Source of the DNA: Acidimicrobiia bacterium
GTDB taxonomy: Bacteria > Acidobacteriota > Vicinamibacteria > Vicinamibacterales > CAVVIG01
Assembly (NCBI GenBank): GCA_016871175.1
Contig: VFZL01000018.1
Location: 1 to 64,000, forward strand
Direction: 5' to 3'
Length of the DNA: 64,000 nt
Shown piece by piece: positions 17,698-29,229 of the stretch. The number at the start of each line of letters is the position of its first letter. Position 1 is the first letter of the stretch. The position numbers were made by a program, and so were the translations under genes. A model generated the notes under the pieces. That model did not search any database, had not been told where the DNA came from, and was given only the letters and a program-made list of their open reading frames with translations.

Positions 17698-18633
17698 TCA
17701 GTAGGCGGCGCGGATCGCCTTGTGCCAGCCCTCCGAGAGCTCTTTCTCATCCACGCCAAGGATCCCCTTGAACGAGGCCTCGGGCGATCCTGCCGTGGCG
17801 GCGGTCGTGAGCATCGGACCGATCGCGTCGTCGCCGTACGTGCCAGCCACGTAGGCCCAGAACGCCTGGCCCCAACGGTAGGGAAAATACCTGGGGTGGT
17901 TGAGATCTCTGATGCTCGGCAGCTTGTCTTCGCGCGCCGCGTCCCGCAGCCACATGGCGGTATGCGGATCAACCGGCCCGATGGACAGGTACTCGGCCAT
18001 CCCTTCGATGAACCACAGCGGCAGCACGTTGGCGCCGGTTGCCCCGGGGCCGGCTTCTGGACGTGCCGTCATGTCGAATTGGAAGGCGTGCACCAGCTCG
18101 TGCCCGATAACGTGGTCGGTATCCGCCAGCGGTTCGGCGAGCGGGAGGATGATGCGCCGCCGCAGCGGCTCGGTCACGCCGCCGGTTCCCTCGCCGATCT
18201 CGCCCATGATGGCATTCGTTTGTTCGAAGTCCGGATGCGACGCGTACAAGATGAGCGATTGGCGCCCAGTCAGATCGTGGTTGAGGAGCTTCTCGAGGCG
18301 GGCGAGCCAACGCTCGGCCATCCGCGCGCTGATGTCGATCCCTTCCTTGGCGCTCGGGTAGTAGTAGATGTCGAAGTTCTCGGTCTTGAGGATCTGAAAG
18401 TCGAGCGGCTTGTATTGCACCTTGTTCCGACCGAAGTACTGCCCCGATGCGACCGGTGCCAGTGGCCCCACAAGAGCCGCGAGCAGGAGCGCGCCGAGCC
18501 ACGCCACACGCGCCCATCGACCTCGTCCGGCGCGCGCGGGGCTTGACGTGGTCGGGCACGCCCTCAGGCGATGCAACGCGGTCCAAGACCACGCCAAGTC
18601 AAGTTCCTTGTCCTCGGAGGATGGATCGTGCAT
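17698..18633 (-). pseudogene. N-terminal HExxH peptidase part of the same broken gene
   Basis: 311-aa reading frame with a basic N-terminus and hydrophobic export segment (VAWLGALLLAALVGPLAPVASG), then a peptidase-MA-like gluzincin domain. The zinc motif is in IGHELVHAFQFD, followed by WFIEGMAEYLS with the third-ligand Glu. It ends ...GWHKAIRAAY at an in-frame TGA after which the homologous sequence simply continues. Acidobacterial relatives, as I recall, fuse this domain with a TolB propeller and an Omp85 barrel in one protein of roughly 1000 aa. The isolated domain could still be made and exported. Stop codon and downstream frameshift together suggest recent decay or two sequence errors. 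Confidence 0.8.
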
Positions 18634-18709
18634 CGCCTCACCTCACCAACCATCGGATGCCCTCGAGCGCGGGCGGCGCCGGGACGACGTTGCCAGAGTG
18701 TGGCAACGT

Positions 18710-19327
18710 TTAGCGGCTGATCACCTCCGTGCAGAGGTGCAGGCTTCGACCGCCATCGGGTTGAGCGTCACAGTACTCTGCGATGGCGGCGGCCACCTCC
18801 TGAACTGCGGCCTGCTTCGCCCTCGCCCGTTGCGAATTCGACACCGCATTGACCAACGCGCCTCCCAGGAACCGCTGCGCCAACCCTTGGATGGCGAGCG
18901 TCAGGAGCTCGCCACCGCTGAAGGCCGCGGAGGGCTGCATGAGCGGCCGCTCGGTTTTCGGGAACGCCCGCTCGCGCTGTTCATGTGCGTTGAGGCCCCC
19001 GAGCGGGGCAGGGCCTCTCTCGATCTTGAGCGCGTCCAGAATCTTCAGGAAGTGATCCCGCTCCTCCACCCGGAGCACGAAGTCCGCCTTGAGTTCGACA
19101 TTCTTCAGCGTCGATCCGGGCGCCGGTTTCGCGAGGCCCTCCCGAATCCGCTCCAGCGACGCCGGCAGCTCAGCGGGCGGCGTCGGGCTCGACTGCGCGC
19201 CCGCCGGAGGTGTCGGCGCCCCGGAAGTGGACGACGGGTCGGACGGTTTCGGGGACGTTCCCGCCTGCTGTGCGCCGACGGCCGTCGTCGACAGAACGAC
19301 AGCAACTAGTTGAAGAGAAAGGCGCAT
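18710..19327 (-). CDS. Exported protein of unknown function
   Basis: 205 aa. ATG 19,327 opens a clean signal peptide (MRLSLQLVAVVLSTTAVGA-QQ), which decides it over the longer frame to 19,387. A low-complexity Pro/Ser/Thr segment (about 20-55) follows, then an ordered domain with LKNVELKADFVLRVEERDHFLKILDALKIERGPAPLGGL and a small C-terminal Ala/Arg-rich helix. I do not recognise a family. It is divergent from the DNA glycosylase gene, with about 65 nt between them, and follows no obvious operon partner. Confidence 0.75.
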   Translation of the reverse strand: MRLSLQLVAVVLSTTAVGAQQAGTSPKPSDPSSTSGAPTPPAGAQSSPTPPAELPASLERIREGLAKPAPGSTLKNVELKADFVLRVEERDHFLKILDALKIERGPAPLGGLNAHEQRERAFPKTERPLMQPSAAFSGGELLTLAIQGLAQRFLGGALVNAVSNSQRARAKQAAVQEVAAAIAEYCDAQPDGGRSLHLCTEVISR

Positions 19328-19392
19328 GCTTCTTGGACTCCGGATCCGTCCTTGCGGTCTCAGCCCGGCGAACCCGGCAGGACGCATCGTAC

Positions 19393-20280
19393 ATGCCCGA
19401 GTTGCCCGACGTCGCGCTGTATGTCGAAGCTCTGCACCGAACCGTAGGAGGCCGCACCCTTCGCCGTGTTCGGCTCAGGAGCCCTTTCGTGCTCCGATCG
19501 GTGACCCCTCCCTTGGACGCGCTGCACGACCGTGCCGTCCGGACGGTCTCGCGTCTGGGCAAGCGAATCATACTCGAGCTGGACGTCGAGTCGTTCCTGA
19601 TCATCCACCTGATGGTCGCCGGCCGCCTCCGCTGGCGCTGGAACGAGCCGAAACCGGTCCCACCGCCAGCCAAGCTGACCCTCGCCGTGTTTGATTTCGA
19701 TCATGGTCAGCTCTATTTCACGGAAGCCGGTTCGAAGAAGCGTGCGTCGCTTCAACTCGTGCAGGGACGAGACGCGCTTCTCGCGCTCGATCCTGGCGGT
19801 ATCGAGCCGCTCGAAGCATCCGCCGATGTGTTTCGCGCGGCGCTTTCGCGAGACAGCCATACGCTGAAGCGCGCCCTCACCGACCCGCACCTCGTGAGCG
19901 GCATCGGCAACGCCTACTCGGATGAGATTCTTCACGCGGCGCGTCTGTCGCCGTTGAAGCTGACGCGCGCGATGACCGACGAGGAGTGGCACCGTTTGTA
20001 CGTAGCCACACGTACGACGCTTGAACACTGGATCGCTCGCCTTCGAGGTGAAGCTGGCGACGCGTTTCCGGAGAAGGTCACCGCCTTCCTCGAGGGCATG
20101 GCCGTCCACGGCCGATTCAAGGAGCCGTGTCCGGTGTGCGGCGCGCCCGTGCAGCGCATCGTCTACACGGACCACGAGTGCAACTACTGCGCGCGATGCC
20201 AGACGGGCGGACGCCTGCTCGCCGATCGGTCGCTCTCGCGTCTGCTCAAGGACGCCTGGCCTCGAACGCTGAAAGACTGA
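19393..20280 (+). CDS. Fpg/Nei-family DNA glycosylase
   Basis: Bifunctional base-excision repair glycosylase/AP lyase for oxidised bases. The 295-aa product starts MPELPDV: Pro2 is the Schiff-base nucleophile and Glu3 the general acid. The helix-2-turn-helix segment is LVSGIGNAYSDEILHAARLSP. The C-terminal zinc finger CPVC-x16-CARC is intact and is followed by QTGGRLLADRSLSRLLK. Whether it prefers 8-oxoguanine (Fpg) or pyrimidines (Nei-like) cannot be told from sequence alone; the core resembles several Nei-like acidobacterial and actinobacterial proteins. ATG 19,393 is set by the MPELPDV start. Confidence 0.93.
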   Translation: MPELPDVALYVEALHRTVGGRTLRRVRLRSPFVLRSVTPPLDALHDRAVRTVSRLGKRIILELDVESFLIIHLMVAGRLRWRWNEPKPVPPPAKLTLAVFDFDHGQLYFTEAGSKKRASLQLVQGRDALLALDPGGIEPLEASADVFRAALSRDSHTLKRALTDPHLVSGIGNAYSDEILHAARLSPLKLTRAMTDEEWHRLYVATRTTLEHWIARLRGEAGDAFPEKVTAFLEGMAVHGRFKEPCPVCGAPVQRIVYTDHECNYCARCQTGGRLLADRSLSRLLKDAWPRTLKD

Positions 20281-20315
20281 TGATTGAACGTTCGGGGATT
20301 GCCGTGGTGCTTGCG

Positions 20316-20336
20316 TACATTCCATCAATGAATGTA
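20316..20336 (+). promoter_or_regulatory. Inverted repeat ahead of the metH-linked regulator
   Basis: Perfect 7-bp arms TACATTC (20,316-20,322) and GAATGTA (20,330-20,336) around the 7-nt spacer CATCAAT, ending 5 nt before the GTG start. Size and place fit an ArsR-family operator. A TAGATT overlapping its right edge could be a -10 but lies too close to the start to be convincing. Confidence 0.5.
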
Positions 20337-20341
20337 GATTT

Positions 20342-21310
20342 GTGGATGTGCGCCAGGTGTCCGCGCTCTACAAACTGCTGGGCGACGAAGCGCGATTGCG
20401 TCTCCTTCGCGTGCTGCGCCGCGAACGGCTCAATGTCACGGAGCTGACAGGTGTGCTCGGGCTGGCGCAGTCCGGCGTCTCACGGCACCTGGGGCTCCTG
20501 AAAGATGCGGGTCTGGTCGCCGAGGAGCGCGACGCGGGCTACTCGTACTATCGGCTCTCCCCGTCGCTCGCAGACGGCCCACGCCGAGCGTTGTGGCAGG
20601 CGGTCGAGGCGCAGTTCGAGGCCACGGAACACGATCCGGCCCTCCGCGCTGACGATGCACGGCTGCAGGAGGTGTTACGGCTTCGGATCGAGAACTTCGA
20701 CACGCACGGGACGGCCGATACGCGCGGTGCGCGCCAGCTCGTGCCCGGCCGCAGCTGGGCGGCGTGGGCGCGGGCGCTGGGCATGCTCCTCCCGCCGCTG
20801 GAGGTCGCGGATCTCGGCTGCGGCGAAGGCTACCTCACCATCGAAGCGGCCCGTTGGGCGAAGCGGGTCGTCGCCGTCGACCGTTCGGCGGTGGTGCTGG
20901 ACCGCGCCCGGGCGTTGGCCAAACGGCGGCGCGTGTCGAACGTGACGTGGAAGCAGGGCGAGCTGGAACGGCTTCCCTTGAAGGATGCCTCAGTGGACGT
21001 GGCGCTCTTGTCGCAGGCGCTGCATCATTCCGGCAGGCCCGAGAAGGCGATTGCCGAGGCGGCACGCATCACGCGTCCGGGTGGGCGCGTCCTGATTCTC
21101 GACTTGCGCGAGCACCAGGAGGAGTGGGTGCGCACGACGCTGGGCGATCGCGCACTCGGCTTCCGCGACACCGCGCTCCGCGACCTGTTGGTGTCGACGG
21201 GCCTGCTCGACATCAAGGTCGCCGTGGGCGCCCGCAAAGCCGGCGATCCCTTCACGGTGCTCATCGCGTCAGGCACGAAGCCACGCGCGTCGTTCCCGTC
21301 ATCTCGCTGA
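20342..21310 (+). CDS. ArsR-family regulator fused to SAM-dependent methyltransferase domain (metH-linked)
   Basis: 322 aa, the second protein in the window with this architecture. The ArsR helix-turn-helix (LNVTELTGVLGLAQSGVSRHLGLLKDAGLV) is near the N-terminus and has no metal-site Cys/His cluster. A class I methyltransferase domain lies at about 150-310, with VADLGCGEGYLTIEAA, VVAVDRSA and GGRVLILDL. The gene starts at GTG 20,342; no ATG is available upstream in frame. It ends 12 nt before metH, so the two form an operon. The likely role is control of methionine and SAM-cycle genes in response to SAM, SAH or a related ligand; direct methyltransferase activity is an alternative. Confidence 0.9.
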   Translation: MDVRQVSALYKLLGDEARLRLLRVLRRERLNVTELTGVLGLAQSGVSRHLGLLKDAGLVAEERDAGYSYYRLSPSLADGPRRALWQAVEAQFEATEHDPALRADDARLQEVLRLRIENFDTHGTADTRGARQLVPGRSWAAWARALGMLLPPLEVADLGCGEGYLTIEAARWAKRVVAVDRSAVVLDRARALAKRRRVSNVTWKQGELERLPLKDASVDVALLSQALHHSGRPEKAIAEAARITRPGGRVLILDLREHQEEWVRTTLGDRALGFRDTALRDLLVSTGLLDIKVAVGARKAGDPFTVLIASGTKPRASFPSSR

Positions 21311-21322
21311 AAGGTCGGTCCC

Positions 21323-25012
<3,690 letters not shown>

Positions 25013-25588
25013 TTCTCGTGGTCTGTCCGCGCTGAATCAGCACCGCCTGCCAGGCGGGGATCCCGCCTTGCGGCGTTGCTCATCGCTCACGTATGCCCCA
25101 GACGCTCCTCTTCGCGCCCGCCGATCCGGGCGTCGCGCTCCGGCATGTCACGCTGCTTCACCGGGGACGGCCACTAGTTGGGAAGCGAAGTGCCAGGACG
25201 TGTCGTAACTGCCCACCGTTTCCAGCGCTGTCTCGCGTGCAGCGATGGGAAATCCCGTCGAGCTGCCAGCGGATTCGTTTACCGAACTCCAAAGAAGTGC
25301 CTTTAACGATCTGTATACGACAATAGAGGCTTATGACCAACCCTGGGGTGGTCGATTTTGAGAAAGCTGTCAGGATTTAGAACACAGCCGTAGATTGGCC
25401 ATTTCCCGAAGGAATCCTCACTCTCTCTCGATGTCTGCGATCCAGCTGTGCTGTCTCGGCACAGGGGCCACGGGTATACCCCTCGAATCTTGAAGACACC
25501 AACCGACCGCAACAACCTGAAAAAAAGGCGCTTATGGTGGTGAGGCCGAAACGGCTCGGCTGGCGTACCGGTTGCTCTGGTAGCTGGC
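25013..25588. other. 576-nt intergenic region between metH and the subtilase gene
   Basis: No convincing gene. Just after metH lies a GC hairpin (CCGCC-TGCCA-GGCGG, 25,043-25,057), a possible terminator without a U-tract. Base composition is lower in GC from about 25,280 to 25,530, which suits a promoter region for the subtilase, but I cannot pick one pair of hexamers. The last 50 nt fold into hairpins reaching the start codon: one around 25,542-25,557 with an AAA loop, and TACCGG-ttgct-CTGGTA at 25,566-25,582. No Shine-Dalgarno sequence is visible there. Confidence 0.5.
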
Positions 25589-27490
25589 ATGTCCATTCGT
25601 CTGTGCTCAGCCAGACGGAAGGCCGTCTGGGGTCCCAAGAATCTCGTTGTTGCTCTTCTACTCCTGGTCACCGGCTTCGCGCCCGACGCGATGGCCGCCA
25701 GCCAAAAACGTCGAGAAGCGCGTCCGTCGCGCCACTTCGAGACGGCACCCATTGCCCGCTCCGGCGCTCCGAGCCGGAGGGTTCGTCAGTACAAAGTCGA
25801 TCGAGAGCTCTCCGCTCGCAAGCGCCGGAATCCTGACTCGAGAACCAAAGTCATCGTGACCTTGGTGCCAGGCACTCAGTTGCCCCAGGAGTTCCGCCGG
25901 TTCGCGCGCGCGGACCGCAAGCTGGATTTGATCAACGGGATCGAACTCGAGCTGCCCAACCGCGTGATTGAACGTCTCGAGGCGCGGCCCGAGATCTTCC
26001 GGCTGCACTATGACCGCCCGGTCGCTGCGCACAATTTTCGGATGAGCGTCACCGTCGGCGCGACTGCCGTTCGAAACACCCTCGGATACACGGGTGCGGG
26101 CGTCGGCGTCGCCATCATCGACTCCGGCATCACGAACTGGCACAACGACCTGACTCGTGGCAACAGCCAGACCGTCTACCCGTATGGCAACCAGCGTGTC
26201 GCCGCGTTCGTCGACTTCGTCAACGGACACGCGATGCCGTATGACGACCACGGTCACGGTTCGCACGTCGCCGGCATCATCGCCGGGAATGGCTACGACT
26301 CAGCCAATCAGAAAGCCGGCGTGGCGCCTGGCGCGCACCTGGTCGTGCTCAAGGTACTCGACGCCAACGGCGCCGGGTCGATCGGCAACGTGATCGCCGC
26401 GATGAACTGGATCGTGACCAACGCCACCGCCTACAACATCCGTGTGGTCAATCTGTCGATTGGCGCACGGATCGGTGAGTCGTACTGGACCGACCCGCTG
26501 ACGCTCGCCGCGAAGAAGCTGACGGACAAGGGCATCGTCGTCGTGACCGCCGCCGGCAACTACGGCAAGGCAGCCGACGGCCGCCAGCAGTACGGCAGCG
26601 TCACGGCGCCCGGCAACGCCCCGTGGGTACTGACCGTTGGTGCGACGAGCACGCAAGGCACGATGACACGGAGCGACGACGTGATGGCGAGCTACAGCTC
26701 GGCGGGTCCGACCAAATACGACTACCTGGCCAAGCCGGATCTCGTCGCGCCGGGCACTGGCACGGTGTCACTGTCGGCCCCGGGCAGCACGCTGTATTCG
26801 ACGAAAGCGACCGCCCTGTCGAACGGCACGACCGCCCAGTACGTGTATCTCTCGCTGAGCGGCACCAGCATGGCAGCGCCGGTTGTGTCGGGCACGGTCG
26901 CGGCCATGTTCCAGGCCAATCCGAGCCTGACCCCGAATCTCGTCAAGGCGATCCTGCAGTACACGGCACAGGCATATCCCGGGTACAAGCCACTGCAGCA
27001 GGGCGCCGGGTTCCTGAACGCGCTCGGCGCGGTCCGTCTGGCGCGTTTCTACCAGCAAAACGCTGTGGGCAGCACGATGCCTCGTCAGCCGAGCTGGAGC
27101 CGAAGCATCATCTGGGGCAATCGATTGATCAAGGGCGGTTACCTGAGTCCCCGGGCCAACGCGTGGGCGAACAACATCGTGTGGGGTGCTGCCAAGACGG
27201 CCGTCTCCGCCGGTGACAACGTCGTGTGGGGCACCAACAACGGCGACAACGTGGTGTGGGGCACGTCCGGCGACGACGGCAACGTGGTGTGGGGCAGCGA
27301 CTGTGGGAGCAACGACTGCGACAACGTCGTCTGGGGCACCAGCGACGGCGACAACGTGGTATGGGGCAGCAGTGACGGGTCGACGCCTGATCTGCAGTTC
27401 AGCGACTCAGCCTCCGAGCCTGTCACCGACATCGAAGCCGAGTTGAGTCAGCCTTCGGCGGACCTCTTCAGCCTGGTGGGAGGTCTCTAA
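25589..27490 (+). CDS. Secreted subtilisin-like serine protease (S8) with NVVWG-repeat tail
   Basis: 633 aa. After a signal peptide (LVVALLLLVTGFAPDAMA) comes a prodomain with an inhibitor-I9-like segment (VIVTLVPGTQLP..., about 85-145). The S8 domain has Asp178 (VAIIDSGI), His223 (HGHGSHVAGI) and Ser427 (LSGTSMAAPV), the full catalytic triad. From about residue 510 the tail carries seven IVWG/VVWG-type motifs: IIWG, NIVWG, then five NVVWG copies separated by 5-14 Gly/Ser/Asp/Asn residues. One spacer has a Cys pair (SDCGSNDCD). The tail may bind a surface or partner, or be a spacer released on maturation. The start is the first ATG and leads straight into the signal peptide. Confidence 0.92.
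   Translation: MSIRLCSARRKAVWGPKNLVVALLLLVTGFAPDAMAASQKRREARPSRHFETAPIARSGAPSRRVRQYKVDRELSARKRRNPDSRTKVIVTLVPGTQLPQEFRRFARADRKLDLINGIELELPNRVIERLEARPEIFRLHYDRPVAAHNFRMSVTVGATAVRNTLGYTGAGVGVAIIDSGITNWHNDLTRGNSQTVYPYGNQRVAAFVDFVNGHAMPYDDHGHGSHVAGIIAGNGYDSANQKAGVAPGAHLVVLKVLDANGAGSIGNVIAAMNWIVTNATAYNIRVVNLSIGARIGESYWTDPLTLAAKKLTDKGIVVVTAAGNYGKAADGRQQYGSVTAPGNAPWVLTVGATSTQGTMTRSDDVMASYSSAGPTKYDYLAKPDLVAPGTGTVSLSAPGSTLYSTKATALSNGTTAQYVYLSLSGTSMAAPVVSGTVAAMFQANPSLTPNLVKAILQYTAQAYPGYKPLQQGAGFLNALGAVRLARFYQQNAVGSTMPRQPSWSRSIIWGNRLIKGGYLSPRANAWANNIVWGAAKTAVSAGDNVVWGTNNGDNVVWGTSGDDGNVVWGSDCGSNDCDNVVWGTSDGDNVVWGSSDGSTPDLQFSDSASEPVTDIEAELSQPSADLFSLVGGL
27226..27375 (+). repeat. Tandem repeat encoding (GDNVVWG)n
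   Basis: Five near-copies of the DNA unit GACAACGTGGTGTGGGGC separated by variable short spacers, inside the subtilase gene. Codons within copies vary (GTC/GTG, GTG/GTA), so the peptide rather than the DNA is conserved. Two more distant copies precede it at about 27,110 and 27,174. Confidence 0.85.
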
Positions 27491-27492
27491 TC

Positions 27493-28172
27493 ATGGAAAA
27501 GATGCCATACCGCGTTGAGATTGACGGCGGCATCCTCCAGATGGGGACCATGGCCGCCCACGACGTGACCACCAGCGATTGGCGGCAGGCGCTGCCGGTG
27601 CTGGCCTCGGGTCAGGTGGTGTTGCGCGAGCTTCGCGCGTCGGACGCCGCCTCCCTGTTTACGATGCTGACGACCGAAGAAGTGTCGCGATTCATCTCGC
27701 CGCCGCCCTCCACGGTCGAAGGCTTCGAGCGCTTCATCGCGTGGACGCATCGGCAGCGAGCGGCCGGGACGTACGTCTGCTTCGCGGTGACCCTGAAGGG
27801 CTCCGACACCGCCATCGGGATCTTCCAGGTGCGCGAGCTCGAAAAGGGATTCACGACGGCTGAATGGGGATTCGCGATCGGGTCCCAGTTCTGGGGCACC
27901 GGGGTGTTCGCCCAGGGTGCCGAGCTCACGTTGCAGTTCGCGTTCAAAACGCTGGGCGTCCACCGGCTCGAAGCGCGAGCGGCGATCCAGAACGGCCGGG
28001 GCAACGCGGCGTTGCTGAAGGTTGGCGCCGTGCCGGAAGCCGTTCTTCGACAGTCGTTCCTCCGAAATGGCGAGTACCTCGACCAGACGCTTACGCCATC
28101 CTGGCGGAGGATTGGAGCGCTCGGACGGCTCCCAACGCCTTCGAGTCGGCCGTTACCGAAACGATCCACTAG
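27493..28172 (+). pseudogene. RimJ/RimL-type GNAT acetyltransferase, frameshifted near its C-terminus
   Basis: N-terminal ~200 aa form a ribosomal-protein-type GNAT domain: VVLRELRASDAASLFTML, FCFAVTLKG-like strand, AEWGFAIGSQFWGTGVFAQGAEL with the acetyl-CoA loop, and the terminal strand around HRLEARAAIQNGRGNAALLKVGA. After ...GEYLDQTL the frame runs into an Arg/Ser-rich tail to 28,314, while the next frame reads YAILAEDWSARTAPNAFES and stops at TAG 28,170-28,172. Adding one base at about 28,092 (CT to CTN before TACGCC) joins them into a normal C-terminus. It starts 2 nt after the subtilase stop. Either a -1 mutation with a mostly intact domain, or a sequence error. Confidence 0.7.
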
Positions 28173-28190
28173 TTCGACAGCCAGCCAGTC

Positions 28191-28220
28191 GAGGGCCGCT
28201 TTCTTCGGAAGGCGGCCCTC
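28191..28220. terminator. UUCG-capped hairpin between convergent genes
   Basis: GAGGGCCGCTTTC, loop TTCG, GAAGGCGGCCCTC: a 13-bp stem with one G-U pair and a stable UUCG loop. It lies between the GNAT gene (+) and the sulfurtransferase gene (-). No long T-run follows on either side, so termination would rest on stem strength; a bidirectional role is plausible. Confidence 0.6.
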
Positions 28221-28327
28221 TCTCAGTCGCGAGTCACATCACAAATCGCACCTCACCTCGCCGGCGCGCACACGGGCACCGAACATGGTATCGGCGGGCA
28301 GTCGGCCCGCCTGAGACGTGACCTGAC

Positions 28328-28348
28328 ACTTGCGACTGGCGACTTGAG
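28328..28348. repeat. Short heptad repeat ACTTGCG/ACTGGCG/ACTTGAG
   Basis: Three consecutive 7-nt units with a constant ACT start, directly downstream of the sulfurtransferase gene (its sense strand reads AAGTCGC-type units). A looser version (AGTCGCGAGTCACATC...) lies at 28,223-28,255. Confidence 0.5.
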
Positions 28349-28354
28349 ACGCCT

Positions 28355-29206
28355 TCAGTCCCCGGTCGCGATGGGCCTGCCCTGATCCGCCGACCATTCA
28401 CTCCACGAACCTGGATACAAGCGACCACCCGGTAGGCCCGCGTGCTCCAGCGCCAGTAAGTTGTGGCAAGCGGTCACGCCGGAGCCACAGTACGCGATGA
28501 CGCGATCGGGCGGCGTATCCCCCAACCGGTTCAAGAGCTGTCTGCGCAGGGTGTCGGCGGGTCTGAATCGCCCGTCCGCGTCGATGTTCTCCCTGAAGAA
28601 GTGGTTGACCGCACCGGGAATGTGACCCGCAGCGGCATCGAGCGGCTCGACATCTCCACGAAAACGCTCCGGCGCTCGCGCATCGAGCAGACGCCGCCCA
28701 CCGGCGCCAGCCACGATCTCGCCGACCTCCTCGAGGCTGGCGACCATCGCGACGTCTGGCGTTCCGTCGAACACGTGCGGAACCACATGCTCTTCACCCG
28801 CCCGTGTCGGGCCACCCAGCTGCTGCCAGGCGGCGAAGCCGCCATCCAACACGGCAACCTGCTGATGCCCCATCCAGCGCAGCAGCCACCAGAGGCGGCT
28901 CGCGTACATCGCGCTCTCTTGGTCGTAGGCCACGACCTGCATCGCCGGTCCGATGCCGAGCCGGCCCAGCACCTGACGGAGGGCCGTTGGATCGGGAAGC
29001 GGATGCCGGCCGTTACGCCCAGTTTTCTGGCCTGACAGGTCTCGGTCGAGGTGCGCGTACGCGGCGCCCGGGATATGTGCCTGCCGGTACTCGCGCTCGC
29101 CCCATGCAGTGTCGTTCAAGAGGAATCGACAGTCCACGATCGCGACATCCGGTTGTCCGAGCCTGGAGCCGAGCGCTTCCGCACCGACGAGAGTGGTCCA
29201 CGCCAT
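28355..29206 (-). CDS. 3-mercaptopyruvate/thiosulfate sulfurtransferase
   Basis: Two-domain rhodanese, 283 aa. The inactive N-terminal rhodanese domain (VAIVDCRFLLNDTAWG..., AHIPGAAYAHLDRDLSG) is followed by the catalytic domain with loop YCGSGVTACHN. The CGSGVT motif is the one usual for mercaptopyruvate sulfurtransferases rather than the CRKGVT of thiosulfate-preferring rhodaneses. ATG 29,206 (MAWTTLVGAEAL) gives the canonical start; an in-frame ATG at 29,233 is possible but would overlap the upstream SRPBCC gene. It lies 23 nt after that gene, and the two are probably cotranscribed. Cytosolic. Confidence 0.9.
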   Translation of the reverse strand: MAWTTLVGAEALGSRLGQPDVAIVDCRFLLNDTAWGEREYRQAHIPGAAYAHLDRDLSGQKTGRNGRHPLPDPTALRQVLGRLGIGPAMQVVAYDQESAMYASRLWWLLRWMGHQQVAVLDGGFAAWQQLGGPTRAGEEHVVPHVFDGTPDVAMVASLEEVGEIVAGAGGRRLLDARAPERFRGDVEPLDAAAGHIPGAVNHFFRENIDADGRFRPADTLRRQLLNRLGDTPPDRVIAYCGSGVTACHNLLALEHAGLPGGRLYPGSWSEWSADQGRPIATGD

Positions 29207-29229
29207 CGGCGTCAACGATAGCAAGCGCG

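Noticed and set aside
17698..17700. Selenocysteine or programmed readthrough at the TGA in the peptidase-TolB gene
   Set aside because: No SECIS-like hairpin recognised just after it, no Cys-equivalent site known here, and a second lesion lies downstream. Mutation or sequence error is simpler.
25500..25588. c-di-GMP-I (GEMM) riboswitch before the subtilase
   Set aside because: The conserved GCAAA-type core of GEMM is absent. Only simple hairpins can be supported; kept as a structured-leader finding with low weight.
27226..27375. Possible CRISPR-like direct repeats
   Set aside because: The repeats are coding (NVVWG), vary at synonymous sites and have short unequal spacers inside an open reading frame.
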